DNA of 44,267 bases, taken from contig JADZAF010000176.1 in assembly GCA_020852755.1 (NCBI GenBank), forward strand, positions 1 through 44,267. The letters run 5' to 3'. Both the position numbers and the translations under genes were made by a program. Under the pieces are notes generated by a model that worked only from the letters and a program-made list of their open reading frames with translations, was not told the origin of the DNA and searched no databases. This DNA comes from Bryobacterales bacterium (lineage in GTDB: Bacteria > Acidobacteriota > Terriglobia > Bryobacterales > Bryobacteraceae). Within the stretch, counting starts at the first letter, position 1; each line of letters starts with the position of its first letter. Of this stretch, positions 9,261 through 17,288 are shown piece after piece.

Positions 9261-9770
9261 CTAGCTTCGGGCGCTGCGTTCCGATACCACCGCGTGCTCC
9301 GTACGCCCGCTTAACAGTTCCAGAATGTGGGGCACTAGCTCCAAAATAGCATCCAGCGATTCCACCGCGCCCCTGGGCGAGCCCGGCAGGTTGACAATCA
9401 GCGCCTTGCCCCGCACTCCCGCCACGCCCCGCGAAAGCGCCGCCAGGGGCGTGTGCCTCCGTCCCTCCAGCCGCATCAACTCGGCCAGCCCCGGAACTTC
9501 GCGATCCAGCACCGCCCGGGTGGCTTCCGGCGTCACATCCCGTGCTGCAATTCCCGTGCCGCCGCTGGTGAAGATGGCCGCCAGTTGCCCCGCGTCGGCC
9601 AGGGCGGTCAGGCGGGCCGAGATCAGGTCCGCTTCATCCGGCACCACCTCCAACACCGACACCTGCCAGCCCAGTTGTTCCAGGCGCTCGCGAACCGCCG
9701 GGCCGGACCGGTCGGCGCGCGCGCCGGCATAGGCCGAATCGCTGATGGTAAGGACGGCCGCCTGGATCAT
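9261..9770 (-). CDS. mogA: Molybdopterin adenylyltransferase-type protein (MogA/MoaB family)
   Basis: 169 residues from the ATG at 9770, chosen because GGAGGGG lies just upstream and the ATG overlaps the moaC stop (ATGA at 9767-9770). MogA adenylylates molybdopterin before metal insertion. The fold is recognised from AAVLTISDSAYAG, then IFTSGGTGIAARDVTPEAT (the molybdopterin-binding GGTG loop) and LIVNLPGSPRGAVESLDAI. The length suits stand-alone MogA/MoaB. It is translationally coupled to moaC, which is coupled to moeA. MoaB-type would be an equally good name, since the two groups are not separable by eye. Confidence 0.9.
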   Translation of the reverse strand: MIQAAVLTISDSAYAGARADRSGPAVRERLEQLGWQVSVLEVVPDEADLISARLTALADAGQLAAIFTSGGTGIAARDVTPEATRAVLDREVPGLAELMRLEGRRHTPLAALSRGVAGVRGKALIVNLPGSPRGAVESLDAILELVPHILELLSGRTEHAVVSERSARS

Positions 9771-10234
9771 CTTCCCCTCCGGTACTCGCCGCTCTTCCCG
9801 CCGGTCTTTTCCAGCAGGTAGAGGTCCTGGATCTCGATTCCCTTGTCGAGCGCCTTGGTCATGTCGTACACGGTCAGCGCGGCCACGGCGGCCGCCGTCA
9901 GGGCTTCCATCTCCACCCCGGTCTTCGCAGTGGTGGAAACCCGGGACACGATGCGCACCCCCCCGGCCTCCTGCTCCACCGAGACGTCGGCGTGGCTGAG
10001 CATCAGGGGGTGGCACAGCGGGATCAGTTCCCAGGTTCTCTTGGCCGCCGCGATGCCCGCGATGCGCGCGATCTCCAGCGGGTTGCCCTTGGGATTTTCC
10101 GGCAGCTGCTCCAGCACCGCCGCCGGCATGCGCACGAAGGCGTGCCCGCGCGCCGTGCGGACCGTCTCGGCTTTTTCCGAGACGTCCACCATCCGGGGAC
10201 TTCCCCCGGCATCGTAATGCGACAGCCTCCTCAT
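9767..10234 (-). CDS. moaC: Cyclic pyranopterin monophosphate synthase MoaC
   Basis: 155 residues from the ATG at 10234, which overlaps the moeA stop by 4 bases (ATGA). MoaC converts the MoaA product to cyclic pyranopterin monophosphate in molybdenum cofactor synthesis. Hallmarks are the N-terminal LSHYDAGGSPRMVDVSEK, the TARGHAFVRM segment, the catalytic-site IPLCHPL (about 75-81) and VEMEALTAAAVAALTVYDMTKALDKGI (cited here only as a region, about 110-136) holding the conserved Glu-Met and Asp-Met-Lys residues. Length is normal for the family. Neighbours moeA and mogA support the assignment; moaA, moaD and moaE are not in the window. Confidence 0.95.
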   Translation of the reverse strand: MRRLSHYDAGGSPRMVDVSEKAETVRTARGHAFVRMPAAVLEQLPENPKGNPLEIARIAGIAAAKRTWELIPLCHPLMLSHADVSVEQEAGGVRIVSRVSTTAKTGVEMEALTAAAVAALTVYDMTKALDKGIEIQDLYLLEKTGGKSGEYRRGR

Positions 10235-11424
10235 CGCGGCAGCACCTGGATCAGCTCTCCCGCGTTCCACTGCTCGCGATCCTCGTCGGCCACCAGGAAG
10301 GCGTTGGCGCGGCCCACCGCCGCAATGTCGCTCGAACCCTGCCAGGGGATGGGAGTCACCTCCGGCGCTCCCGGCGTCAGCCGCGCGGGCAGGAAGCGGG
10401 TGAGTCCCGGGTTGTGCCGGAAAGTGGTGGTGAGCCGCGCCAGGGTGAAGGGAAGCGGCGGGCATTTCACGCCGCCCAGCAGGTCCACAGCCGCGCGCGC
10501 CAGCGTTTCAAACGTGACCATGGTGGACACGGGGTTGCCCGGCAGTCCGAAAAAGAACTTCTCGCCCACCCGGCCGAACACCAGGGGCTGCCCCGGCTGA
10601 ATGCGCACCCGGTCGAAGAAGAACGTGGCTCCCAGGTCGGCCAGCACCGTTTCCACGATATCGTACTTGCCCGCCGAGACGCCGCCCGACAGCACCAGCA
10701 GGCCGGCGCTCAGCCCGCGCTCGATCAGAAGGCGGGTGGATTCGAAAGTGTCGCGCGCCACCGGAAGTATCGCCGGGATGCCCCCGGCGCGCTCCACCTG
10801 CGCGGCCAGCGAGAAGGCGTTGGAGTTGCGCACCTGGTGGTCCAGGGGCCTCTCATCGACGGCCACAATCTCGTCGCCGGTCGCCAGTATGGCCACGCGC
10901 GGCCTGGCGAAGACCTCCACCGCGCTCTTGCCCACCCCGGCCAGCAGCGCGATGCCGGCGAAGTCCAGACGCAGCCCCTTGTCCAGCAGCAGGTCGCCCC
11001 GGCGCGCTTCCGACCCGCGCGGGTTGATGAAATCGCCGGGGCTCGCCTGCCGGTCCGTCCGGATGCCTCCCGCCGTCCGGGTCACGTGCTCCACCATTAC
11101 TACCGCGTCCGCCCCGTACGGGACCGTCGCCCCGGTCATGATCTCCACGGCCTCTCCGGCCTTGACCTCACCGTCGTACGCCTGGCCCGCCCGGACTTCA
11201 CCCGTCACGCGCAGCTCCCCCGGCAGGTCCGCCGCGCGCACCGCGAAACCGTCCCGCAGCGACCGCGCCGCCGGCGGCCAATCCCGGTCCGCGCGAACCG
11301 TTTCCGCCAGCACGCGCCCGGCCGCGTCGCGCAGATCCACCAGTTCTACAGCGGGCGCCGGCGCCGCGCGCAGCACCTCGGCAATAATGCGCTCGCGCGC
11401 CGCGACGAAGGGCAAAGCAGCCAC
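10231..11424 (-). CDS. moeA: Molybdopterin molybdotransferase MoeA
   Basis: 397 residues from a GTG at 11424. A GTG at 11448 would add eight residues, but neither has a ribosome site, and the inner GTG sits exactly 6 bases after a TACACT hexamer, fitting a leaderless start. MoeA inserts molybdate into adenylated molybdopterin. Seen: RSLRDGFAVRAAD (the S-x-DG-A/Y loop), VEIMTGATVPYGADAVVMVE, VAILATGDEIV, the VLSGGVSAGKYD loop, IQPGQPLVFG and FFGLPGNPVS (substrate-binding motif), and a C-terminal small domain. First gene of moeA-moaC-mogA, with 4-base overlaps at both junctions. Confidence 0.94.
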   Translation of the reverse strand: MAALPFVAARERIIAEVLRAAPAPAVELVDLRDAAGRVLAETVRADRDWPPAARSLRDGFAVRAADLPGELRVTGEVRAGQAYDGEVKAGEAVEIMTGATVPYGADAVVMVEHVTRTAGGIRTDRQASPGDFINPRGSEARRGDLLLDKGLRLDFAGIALLAGVGKSAVEVFARPRVAILATGDEIVAVDERPLDHQVRNSNAFSLAAQVERAGGIPAILPVARDTFESTRLLIERGLSAGLLVLSGGVSAGKYDIVETVLADLGATFFFDRVRIQPGQPLVFGRVGEKFFFGLPGNPVSTMVTFETLARAAVDLLGGVKCPPLPFTLARLTTTFRHNPGLTRFLPARLTPGAPEVTPIPWQGSSDIAAVGRANAFLVADEDREQWNAGELIQVLPR

Positions 11425-11430
11425 AAAATC

Positions 11431-11436
11431 AGTGTA
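11431..11436 (-). promoter_or_regulatory. -10 element for leaderless moeA
   Basis: On the minus strand TACACT lies 6 bases before GTG 11424, so transcription would begin at or next to the start codon. No -35 match is evident. Confidence 0.45.
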
Positions 11437-11498
11437 ACAACGCGGCACGGCGCATGTTTCTCAACGTGCCGGGCGGAGTTCGCGCCGCCCGGTTGCCC

Positions 11499-11504
11499 TA
11501 CATT
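11499..11504 (+). promoter_or_regulatory. -10 element for leaderless amidase mRNA
   Basis: TACATT is followed by six bases (GGAGGA) and the ATG at 11511. The GGAGGA is too close to the ATG to work well as a ribosome site, whereas the -10 spacing predicts a transcript starting at the ATG. Confidence 0.45.
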
Positions 11505-11510
11505 GGAGGA

Positions 11511-12929
11511 ATGCCCTACCGTTCTTCCCTTTGCCTCATGGCTTCCCTGGTGCGCGAGCGGCACATCTCGCCGGTCGAGTTGCTCGAAGCCCATCTGCGG
11601 CAGATCGGCAGGCGCAACCCGCACATCAACGCTTTCGTGACCGTGCTCGAGGAAGGCGCCCGCGCCGCGGCCCGGAAAGCGGAGTCCGCGGTCATGCGCT
11701 CCCAGACGGTGGGCCTGCTGCACGGCGTCCCGCTGACCGTGAAGGACAGCTTCGACATCGGCGGCCTGCCCACGCTCTGCGGAAGCCGGCTCCGAAGCGG
11801 CCACCGGGCCGCGGAGGACTCCACCGCCGTAGCCCGTTTGCGCGATGCCGGCGCCGTCATCCTCGGCAAGACCAGTTGCCCCGAGTTCCTTCTGAATTAC
11901 GAAACCGACAATTACATCACCGGCCGCGCCAACAATCCCTGGGATCCGGACTGTACGCCCGGCGGCTCCAGCGGCGGCGAGGCGGCCGCCATCGCGGCCC
12001 TGTGTTCCCCCGGCGGCATCGGCAGCGACGCCGGCGGTTCCCTGCGCCTTCCCGCTCATTTCTGCGGCATCAGCGCCCTGAAACCCACCCCCGGGCGGAT
12101 CTCCGCTGCCGGGCATTTCCCCGCCATCGGACATCCCGGCGGCCTGCTGGGCGTGGCCGGACCCATGGCCCGCTCCGCGCGCGACCTGCGGCTGCTGTTC
12201 TCCGTTCTGGCCGGTTTCGACAGCCAGGACCCGTTCTCCGCTCCCGTTCCGCTGCACGTGCCCGCCCTGGAGGGCCTGCGTGTCGGGCTCTGGGAGAGCT
12301 TCTACCGCGTCCCCGTGCAGGCTTCCATCAGCGCAGCGGCCGCTCACGCAGCCCGCAAGCTCGGCGACTTGAAGATCCCCGTGGAGCCGTTCGAGCCGGC
12401 CGGTCTCGAGCGGGCGCCCAACCTGTGGTGGTTCTTCTTCGGGCAGCTGCCCGCCCGCACCGTGCACGAAATGCTCCAGGGCCGCGAAGCCGAGGTCCAC
12501 TGGACCGGCAGCGAGATGCTCAACCGCGCGCTCCAGGAGCCGGAGCCCTCCGCCCAGGACGTGCTCCGTAACCTGGCCGCCCGCGACCGCATGCGCGCCG
12601 CCCTGTTGCGCCAGATGGAGCGCTGCCGCGTGCTCCTCATGCCCGCCTGCGGCGTGCCCGCCTTCCGGCATCGCGAGCGGCGCTGGGAGACCGGCGCGAA
12701 AGCCATCGGCCTGTTCGAAGCCGCCATGCCGCTGACGCCCTGGAACCTGCTGGGGCTGCCTTCCGTCGTGATCCCCTTCGGCCTTCACGAAGACCGCCTC
12801 CCGGTGGGAGTGCAGCTGGTCGGCCGCCCTTACGAAGAAGAGTTGCTTCTGGAACTCGCGATCCACCTGGAAGAGGCCCGCGGTCCCTTCCCCAGCCCGC
12901 CTGAAGGGTCCCCGGCGGCGCCACGCTAA
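11511..12929 (+). CDS. Amidase-signature family hydrolase
   Basis: 472 residues from the ATG at 11511; an in-frame ATG at 11454 would add 19 residues that look unlike the family. It is a Ser-cisSer-Lys hydrolase of amides. The catalytic Lys is in GVPLTVKDSFDIGG, the glycine-rich signature is CTPGGSSGGEAAAIAAL, and the nucleophile is in GSDAGGSLRLPAHFCG, followed by ALKPTPGRIS. Features of the GatA subgroup cannot be excluded by eye, but no gatB or gatC is adjacent and the C-terminal part (WWFFFGQLPARTVHEML) resembles fatty-acid-amide-hydrolase-like enzymes. Substrate unknown. It is divergent from moeA and ends one base before the first possible start of the peptidase gene. Confidence 0.9.
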   Translation: MPYRSSLCLMASLVRERHISPVELLEAHLRQIGRRNPHINAFVTVLEEGARAAARKAESAVMRSQTVGLLHGVPLTVKDSFDIGGLPTLCGSRLRSGHRAAEDSTAVARLRDAGAVILGKTSCPEFLLNYETDNYITGRANNPWDPDCTPGGSSGGEAAAIAALCSPGGIGSDAGGSLRLPAHFCGISALKPTPGRISAAGHFPAIGHPGGLLGVAGPMARSARDLRLLFSVLAGFDSQDPFSAPVPLHVPALEGLRVGLWESFYRVPVQASISAAAAHAARKLGDLKIPVEPFEPAGLERAPNLWWFFFGQLPARTVHEMLQGREAEVHWTGSEMLNRALQEPEPSAQDVLRNLAARDRMRAALLRQMERCRVLLMPACGVPAFRHRERRWETGAKAIGLFEAAMPLTPWNLLGLPSVVIPFGLHEDRLPVGVQLVGRPYEEELLLELAIHLEEARGPFPSPPEGSPAAPR

Positions 12930-12932
12930 GAT
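12927..12932 (+). promoter_or_regulatory. Possible -10 for a leaderless M16 peptidase transcript
   Basis: TAAGAT overlaps the amidase stop codon and lies 7 bases before the in-frame ATG at 12940 (Met4 of the longer reading). If used, the peptidase pair can be transcribed apart from the amidase. Confidence 0.3.
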
Positions 12933-14295
12933 GAAATCAATGGCCCGCGTATTGGTCTTGCTGTTTGCCGCCGCCGCCCTGCACGCGGCCGGCCCGGCCC
13001 GGAAGGTGTTCCCGTTTCCCTACCGGCAGGCCGACCTGTCCAACGGGTTGCGGCTCATCACCATTCCCACGGACTATCCCAACATCGTGGCCCTGTACAT
13101 CGTGGTGCAGGCCGGCTCCCGCAACGAGGTGGAGCCGGGCAAAACCGGCTTCGCCCACCTTTTCGAACACATGATGTTCCGGGGCACCGCGAAGTATCCG
13201 CCGGCCAAGTACGAGGCGGTGCTCAAGGCCGCCGGCGCGGCCTCCAACGCCTACACCACCGACGATCACACGGCCTACCACACCACCTTCTCCAAAGAGG
13301 ATCTGGAGACCATTCTCCAGGTGGAGGCCGACCGCTTTCAGAACCTGAAATACCCGGAACCGGCCTTCCGCACCGAGAGCCTGGCCGTGCTCGGCGAGTA
13401 CAACAAGAACAGCGCCGCGCCCACCATGAAGTTGTTCGAGGTGCTTCGCGATACCGCCTTCGACCGCCACACTTACAAACACACCACCATGGGTTTCCTG
13501 AAGGATATTCAGGACATGCCCGGCCAGTATCAGTACAGCCTGCAGTTCTTCGACCGCTATTACCGGCCCGAGTACACCACCCTCATCGTCAGCGGCGATG
13601 TAGACCCCGCCAGGGTCCTTGCCCTGGTCGAGAAGTACTGGGGACAGTGGCAGCGCGGCAGCTACCGCCCCCGGATCCCCGCGGAACCCGCTCAGACGGC
13701 GCCCCGCTCCGGTCATGTGGACTGGCCCGTCCCCACCCTGCCCTGGGTGATCGTGGCCTACAAAGGCCCGGCCTACACCGATACCGCCATCGATTCGGCC
13801 GCCCTGGACCTGCTCGGCGCGGTCGCCTTCTCGGAGAACTCCGACCTGTACCAGAAACTCGTGATCGAGGAACAGAAGGCGGACATCTTCGGCCCGGATA
13901 ACCCCGACCGCCTGGATCCCTACCTCTTCTCCATTGAAGCCCGCGTCAAGAAGGCATCCGATCTGGACGCGGTGCGCGACGCTATCCTCAAAACCGTCGA
14001 CCGTTTCAGGACAAATCCTGTTTCCAGGGAGCGGCTCGAAGCGGTCAAGAGCAATCTCCGGTACAGCTTCGCGCTGCGCATGGACAACAGCGAAACCATC
14101 GCCTCGACCGTGGCCCGCTACGTCGCCCTGCGCCGCACGCCGGAAACCATCAACCGCATCTACGATATGTACGCGAAGGTGACTCCGGACGACATACTCC
14201 AGGCGGCTCGTAAGTACCTGGCCGCGGACGGCCGCACCATCGTTACCCTGACCGGCGCCGCCAGGGCCGCCCAGGCGGGAGGAAAGGCTCAATGA
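12931..14295 (+). CDS. M16 family zinc peptidase, catalytic subunit
   Basis: 454 residues; an alternative start at 12940 removes three residues and keeps the signal peptide (ARVLVLLFAAAALHAA). It is a periplasmic or secreted insulinase-like peptidase. The inverted zinc motif H76-L-F-E79-H80 in GFAHLFEHMMFRG is intact and the third ligand is E156 in AVLGEYNKN, 77 residues on, as expected. Two M16 halves follow, with RNEVEPGKTGFAH at the entry of the first. The stop overlaps the next start by 4 bases, so the two M16 proteins are translationally coupled and probably form a heterodimer in which this is the active chain. Confidence 0.93.
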   Translation: MKSMARVLVLLFAAAALHAAGPARKVFPFPYRQADLSNGLRLITIPTDYPNIVALYIVVQAGSRNEVEPGKTGFAHLFEHMMFRGTAKYPPAKYEAVLKAAGAASNAYTTDDHTAYHTTFSKEDLETILQVEADRFQNLKYPEPAFRTESLAVLGEYNKNSAAPTMKLFEVLRDTAFDRHTYKHTTMGFLKDIQDMPGQYQYSLQFFDRYYRPEYTTLIVSGDVDPARVLALVEKYWGQWQRGSYRPRIPAEPAQTAPRSGHVDWPVPTLPWVIVAYKGPAYTDTAIDSAALDLLGAVAFSENSDLYQKLVIEEQKADIFGPDNPDRLDPYLFSIEARVKKASDLDAVRDAILKTVDRFRTNPVSRERLEAVKSNLRYSFALRMDNSETIASTVARYVALRRTPETINRIYDMYAKVTPDDILQAARKYLAADGRTIVTLTGAARAAQAGGKAQ

Positions 14296-15758
14296 GACTG
14301 GCGCTGCTTCTCTTTCTGGCCGCGGGCCTCTCCGCTCAGGAGCGCGTCGTCACGCTGCCCGGCCGCTCCCCGCTGGTCACCTTCCGCATCGTCTTCCAGG
14401 CCGGCTCCGCGGCCGATCCGGCCGGCCAGGCGGGACTCGCGCACCTCACCGCCGCCATGCTTTCCGAAGGCGGCACGCGCGATCTCACCTACAAGCAGAT
14501 CCTGGAAACCCTCTACCCGATGGCCGTCTCCGTCTCCTCCCAGGTGGATAAGGAGATGACCACCTTCTCCGCCGAGACGCACGTCGACAACCTGGAAGCT
14601 TTCTATAAGTTGTTTCGCTCCATGTTACTCGACCCGGGCTGGCGCGAGGACGACTTCAAGCGCGTCAGGGACGACACCGTCAATTTCCTGCGAGTCAGCC
14701 TGCGAGGCAACAACGACGAGGAGCTCGGCAAGGAGGTGCTCTACAACGTGCTCTACGCCGGCCACCCCTACGGCCGCCACAACGCCGGCGAGGTCTCCGC
14801 CCTGGAGCGGATCACCCTGGAAGACGTGCGCCGCTTCTATCGCGAGCACTACTGCCGCGCCAACCTGATCCTCGGCCTTGCCGGCGGCTACAGTCCCGCC
14901 TTCCTGGAGAAGGTGAAGAGCGATTTCCAGAAGCTGCCGGCCGGCCGCCGCACCCAGGTCCGGCTTCCTTCCCCGCCCGGCTTCAAGGGCCTGCGCATGA
15001 CCGTCGTCGAAAAAGACACGCGCTCCGTGGCCTACTCCATGGGCTTCCCCATCGAGGTGACCCGCGGCCATCCCGACTACCCCGCCTTGCTGCTCGCCAT
15101 GTCCTACTTCGGCCAGCACCGCTCCAGCGGCGGCCTCCTCTACAACAGCATCCGCGAGGCTCGCGGCCTCAACTATGGCGATTACTCCTACATCGAGTAT
15201 TTCCCCCGCGGCATGTTCCAGTTTGAGCCCGACCCCAACCTCGCCCGGAGCCGGCAGATCTTTCAGATCTGGATCCGTCCCGTCGAGCCCGCCACCGCTC
15301 ACTTCACTTTGCGGCTGGCCCTCTATGAACTCGATAGGCTCGTCCGCGAAGGCATCCCCGAAGACGCCTTCGAGCGCACCCGCTCCTTCGTCTCCAAGCA
15401 CGTCAACCTGCTGACCCGTACCAAGCGCGCCGAGCTCGGCTATGCCATAGACAGCCTCTTCTACGGCATCCCGGACTACAACAGCTACGTCAAGAAGGCC
15501 GTGGCCGGCCTGACCCGCGAAGAAGTGAACCGCGCCATACGCCGGCATCTGAACCCCGGCCGGCTGCAGATTGTCGCCGTGGCCAAGGACGCCGAAGGCC
15601 TGAAGCGGACCATCGTCTCGAATGCCCCTTCTCCCATGACCTACAATTCGCCCAAGCCCAAAGAGATTCTCGAGGAAGACAAGCGGGTGGAGAAGTTCCC
15701 TATCCCGCTCTCCGCCGCCGATGTGACCATCGTCCCCGTGGACCGCGTTTTCGAGTAG
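14292..15758 (+). CDS. M16 family peptidase-like protein, non-catalytic partner
   Basis: 488 residues with a short signal peptide (MRLALLLFLAAGLSAQ). The fold is that of an M16 peptidase (QAGSAADPAGQAGLAHLTAAML), but the zinc motif HxxEH reads H51-L-T-A-A, so the catalytic Glu and second His are missing. The M16 substrate-channel region in the second half (the segment with RSSGGLLYNSIREARGLNYG and RPVEPATAHF) is well kept. Active/inactive M16 pairs are known (for example mitochondrial processing peptidase and bacterial two-gene pairs), and the 4-base overlap with the catalytic gene supports that reading. The substrate is unknown. Confidence 0.92.
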   Translation: MRLALLLFLAAGLSAQERVVTLPGRSPLVTFRIVFQAGSAADPAGQAGLAHLTAAMLSEGGTRDLTYKQILETLYPMAVSVSSQVDKEMTTFSAETHVDNLEAFYKLFRSMLLDPGWREDDFKRVRDDTVNFLRVSLRGNNDEELGKEVLYNVLYAGHPYGRHNAGEVSALERITLEDVRRFYREHYCRANLILGLAGGYSPAFLEKVKSDFQKLPAGRRTQVRLPSPPGFKGLRMTVVEKDTRSVAYSMGFPIEVTRGHPDYPALLLAMSYFGQHRSSGGLLYNSIREARGLNYGDYSYIEYFPRGMFQFEPDPNLARSRQIFQIWIRPVEPATAHFTLRLALYELDRLVREGIPEDAFERTRSFVSKHVNLLTRTKRAELGYAIDSLFYGIPDYNSYVKKAVAGLTREEVNRAIRRHLNPGRLQIVAVAKDAEGLKRTIVSNAPSPMTYNSPKPKEILEEDKRVEKFPIPLSAADVTIVPVDRVFE

Positions 15759-15765
15759 ACCGCCT

Positions 15766-16419
15766 ATGACCCACTTTCTCTCCACTCTGCCCATGCTGCT
15801 GGCCATGAGCGCGGCCGGGATGCTGCATTGCGCCGGGATGTGCGGCGGCCTGGCCATAGTCGCCGCCGGACCCGGACGATCGGGCCTGGCTCTCTACTTG
15901 TCGGGGAAGACCGCCGCCTACCTGCTGCTGGGCGCGCTGGCCGGCTCGCTCGGCGAAATGGTCATGCGCTCGGCCCCGTTCGGGTGGGGAGCCCGGGCCC
16001 TGGCAGTCCTGACCGGCGTGGTGCTGCTGGTCCTGGCGCTGGAAGCGCTCGGCCTGGTGCGCCTGGCGCCCTCGCAGTCCGGCTGGCTCGGCGCCGTCTC
16101 CCGCTCTCTCTCGCGCCTGGCCGCTGAAGAAGGCTGGCAGGGCAATCTGGTACTGGGCTTCGCCAACGGCTGGCTGCCCTGCCCGCTGACCTACGCCTTC
16201 GTCGCGCTCGCCGCCGCCACCGGATCTCCCCTGTGGGGCGCCGCCACCCTGCTGGTGCTTTCCCTGGCCAGCGCCGTCCCCTTGAGCGCCTGCGCCCTGG
16301 CCGGCCGCCGCCTCGGCCGCCGCCTTCCTGTATTCCTGGGAGTGGTGATGCTTGCCATGGCCGCGGTCACCTTCTACCGCGCCCTGGTATCCGGCGGGGC
16401 CCACCACCACATGCACTGA
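15766..16419 (+). CDS. DsbD_2/TauE-SafE-like integral membrane protein with HCxGMCGG motif
   Basis: 217 residues with about six membrane helices. The first helix ends in the family motif MLHCAGMCGGLA (cysteines at about 22 and 26); a second conserved spot is NGWLPCPLTYAFVALA with another Cys in a membrane helix. The C-terminus is His-rich (HHHMH). Proteins of this kind are annotated as sulfite exporter TauE/SafE family or urease-accessory UreH-like, and several act in copper handling or cytochrome c oxidase maturation. The metal-friendly Cys/His residues favour metal transport or thiol transfer over sulfite export, but that is inference. It starts 7 bases after the M16 partner gene and may be cotranscribed. 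No cytochrome gene is near. Confidence 0.82.
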   Translation: MTHFLSTLPMLLAMSAAGMLHCAGMCGGLAIVAAGPGRSGLALYLSGKTAAYLLLGALAGSLGEMVMRSAPFGWGARALAVLTGVVLLVLALEALGLVRLAPSQSGWLGAVSRSLSRLAAEEGWQGNLVLGFANGWLPCPLTYAFVALAAATGSPLWGAATLLVLSLASAVPLSACALAGRRLGRRLPVFLGVVMLAMAAVTFYRALVSGGAHHHMH

Positions 16420-16478
16420 TGCCTTGCGTGGACTGCAAACCCGTTCCGAATCCGCCGCCCCGCTGACTCCCCAACCCC

Positions 16479-17273
16479 ATGGCCCAACCACGCCCCCTCG
16501 CCCTCGTCACCGGCGCTTCCGCCGGCATCGGCGCCGTCTTCGCCCGCCGGCTCGCCGCCGCCGGCCATGACCTCCTCCTGATCGCCCGCCGCCGCGAGCG
16601 CCTCGAACAGCTCGCCCGCGACATCCAAACCCGCCACCCGGTGACCGCCGAAGCGCTCCCGGCCGACCTCGCCGAGGAACCCGGCCTGAAGCTTGTCGAA
16701 GACCGTATCCTCGCCTCGCCCAACCTGAGTCTTCTGGTCAACAACGCCGGGTTCGGCGCCCGCGGCATGTTCTTCGATTCCCCCGTCGAAGTCCAGGACC
16801 GCATGCACCGCCTGCACATCCTGGCCACCCTCCGCCTCACCCACGCCGCCCTCCGGGTGATGCGCCCGCGGAACCGGGGCGCCATCATCAACGTCTCGTC
16901 CCTGGCCGCCTTCTTCATCACTCCCGGCCACACCAGTTACTCCGTCACCAAGGGCTGGATCAACAGCTTCACCGAGGGCTTGGCCAAGGAACTCAAGGCC
17001 GCCGGCTCCGCCGTGCGGGTGCAGGCCCTCTGCCCGGGCTTCACCTACACCGAATTCCACGACGTGATGGGAACGGACCGCGGCGAGGTTCACCCCCGCC
17101 TGTGGATGCAGCCGGAAGCCGTCGTCGACGCGTCTCTGAAGGCCCTGCGGCACGGCCGCGTGGTCGTGGTTCCAGGACGGTTCTACGCCGCGGCGGCAAT
17201 GCTGGCCAATGCCCTGCCCCGCTTCGTGACCCGGCGCCTGCCCTCCCGCCCGCCCGGCTTCTACCACCAGTGA
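16479..17273 (+). CDS. Short-chain dehydrogenase/reductase (classical SDR)
   Basis: 264 residues. NAD(P)-dependent oxidoreductase with a Rossmann fold: cofactor loop TGASAGIG (about 10-17) and an ARRRERLEQ helix whose basic residues suggest NADP preference, LLVNNAGFG, the catalytic Ser in IINVSSLAAFF, and Y-S-V-T-K in HTSYSVTKGWINSF. The downstream PGFTYTEFH segment resembles the fatty-acyl/3-ketoacyl reductase and DltE-like subgroup. The substrate cannot be assigned. It is convergent with the DUF1080 gene, and both stop codons lie in one hairpin. Confidence 0.92.
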   Translation: MAQPRPLALVTGASAGIGAVFARRLAAAGHDLLLIARRRERLEQLARDIQTRHPVTAEALPADLAEEPGLKLVEDRILASPNLSLLVNNAGFGARGMFFDSPVEVQDRMHRLHILATLRLTHAALRVMRPRNRGAIINVSSLAAFFITPGHTSYSVTKGWINSFTEGLAKELKAAGSAVRVQALCPGFTYTEFHDVMGTDRGEVHPRLWMQPEAVVDASLKALRHGRVVVVPGRFYAAAAMLANALPRFVTRRLPSRPPGFYHQ

Positions 17274-17288
17274 GCGCGCGCCCGCTCA
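17271..17288. terminator. Hairpin whose arms contain the stop codons of two convergent genes
   Basis: TGAGCG (17271-17276) and CGCTCA (17283-17288) pair around a 6-base GC loop. The plus-strand TGA opens the left arm and the minus-strand TGA opens the right arm, so the two genes end in the same stem. Confidence 0.4.
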
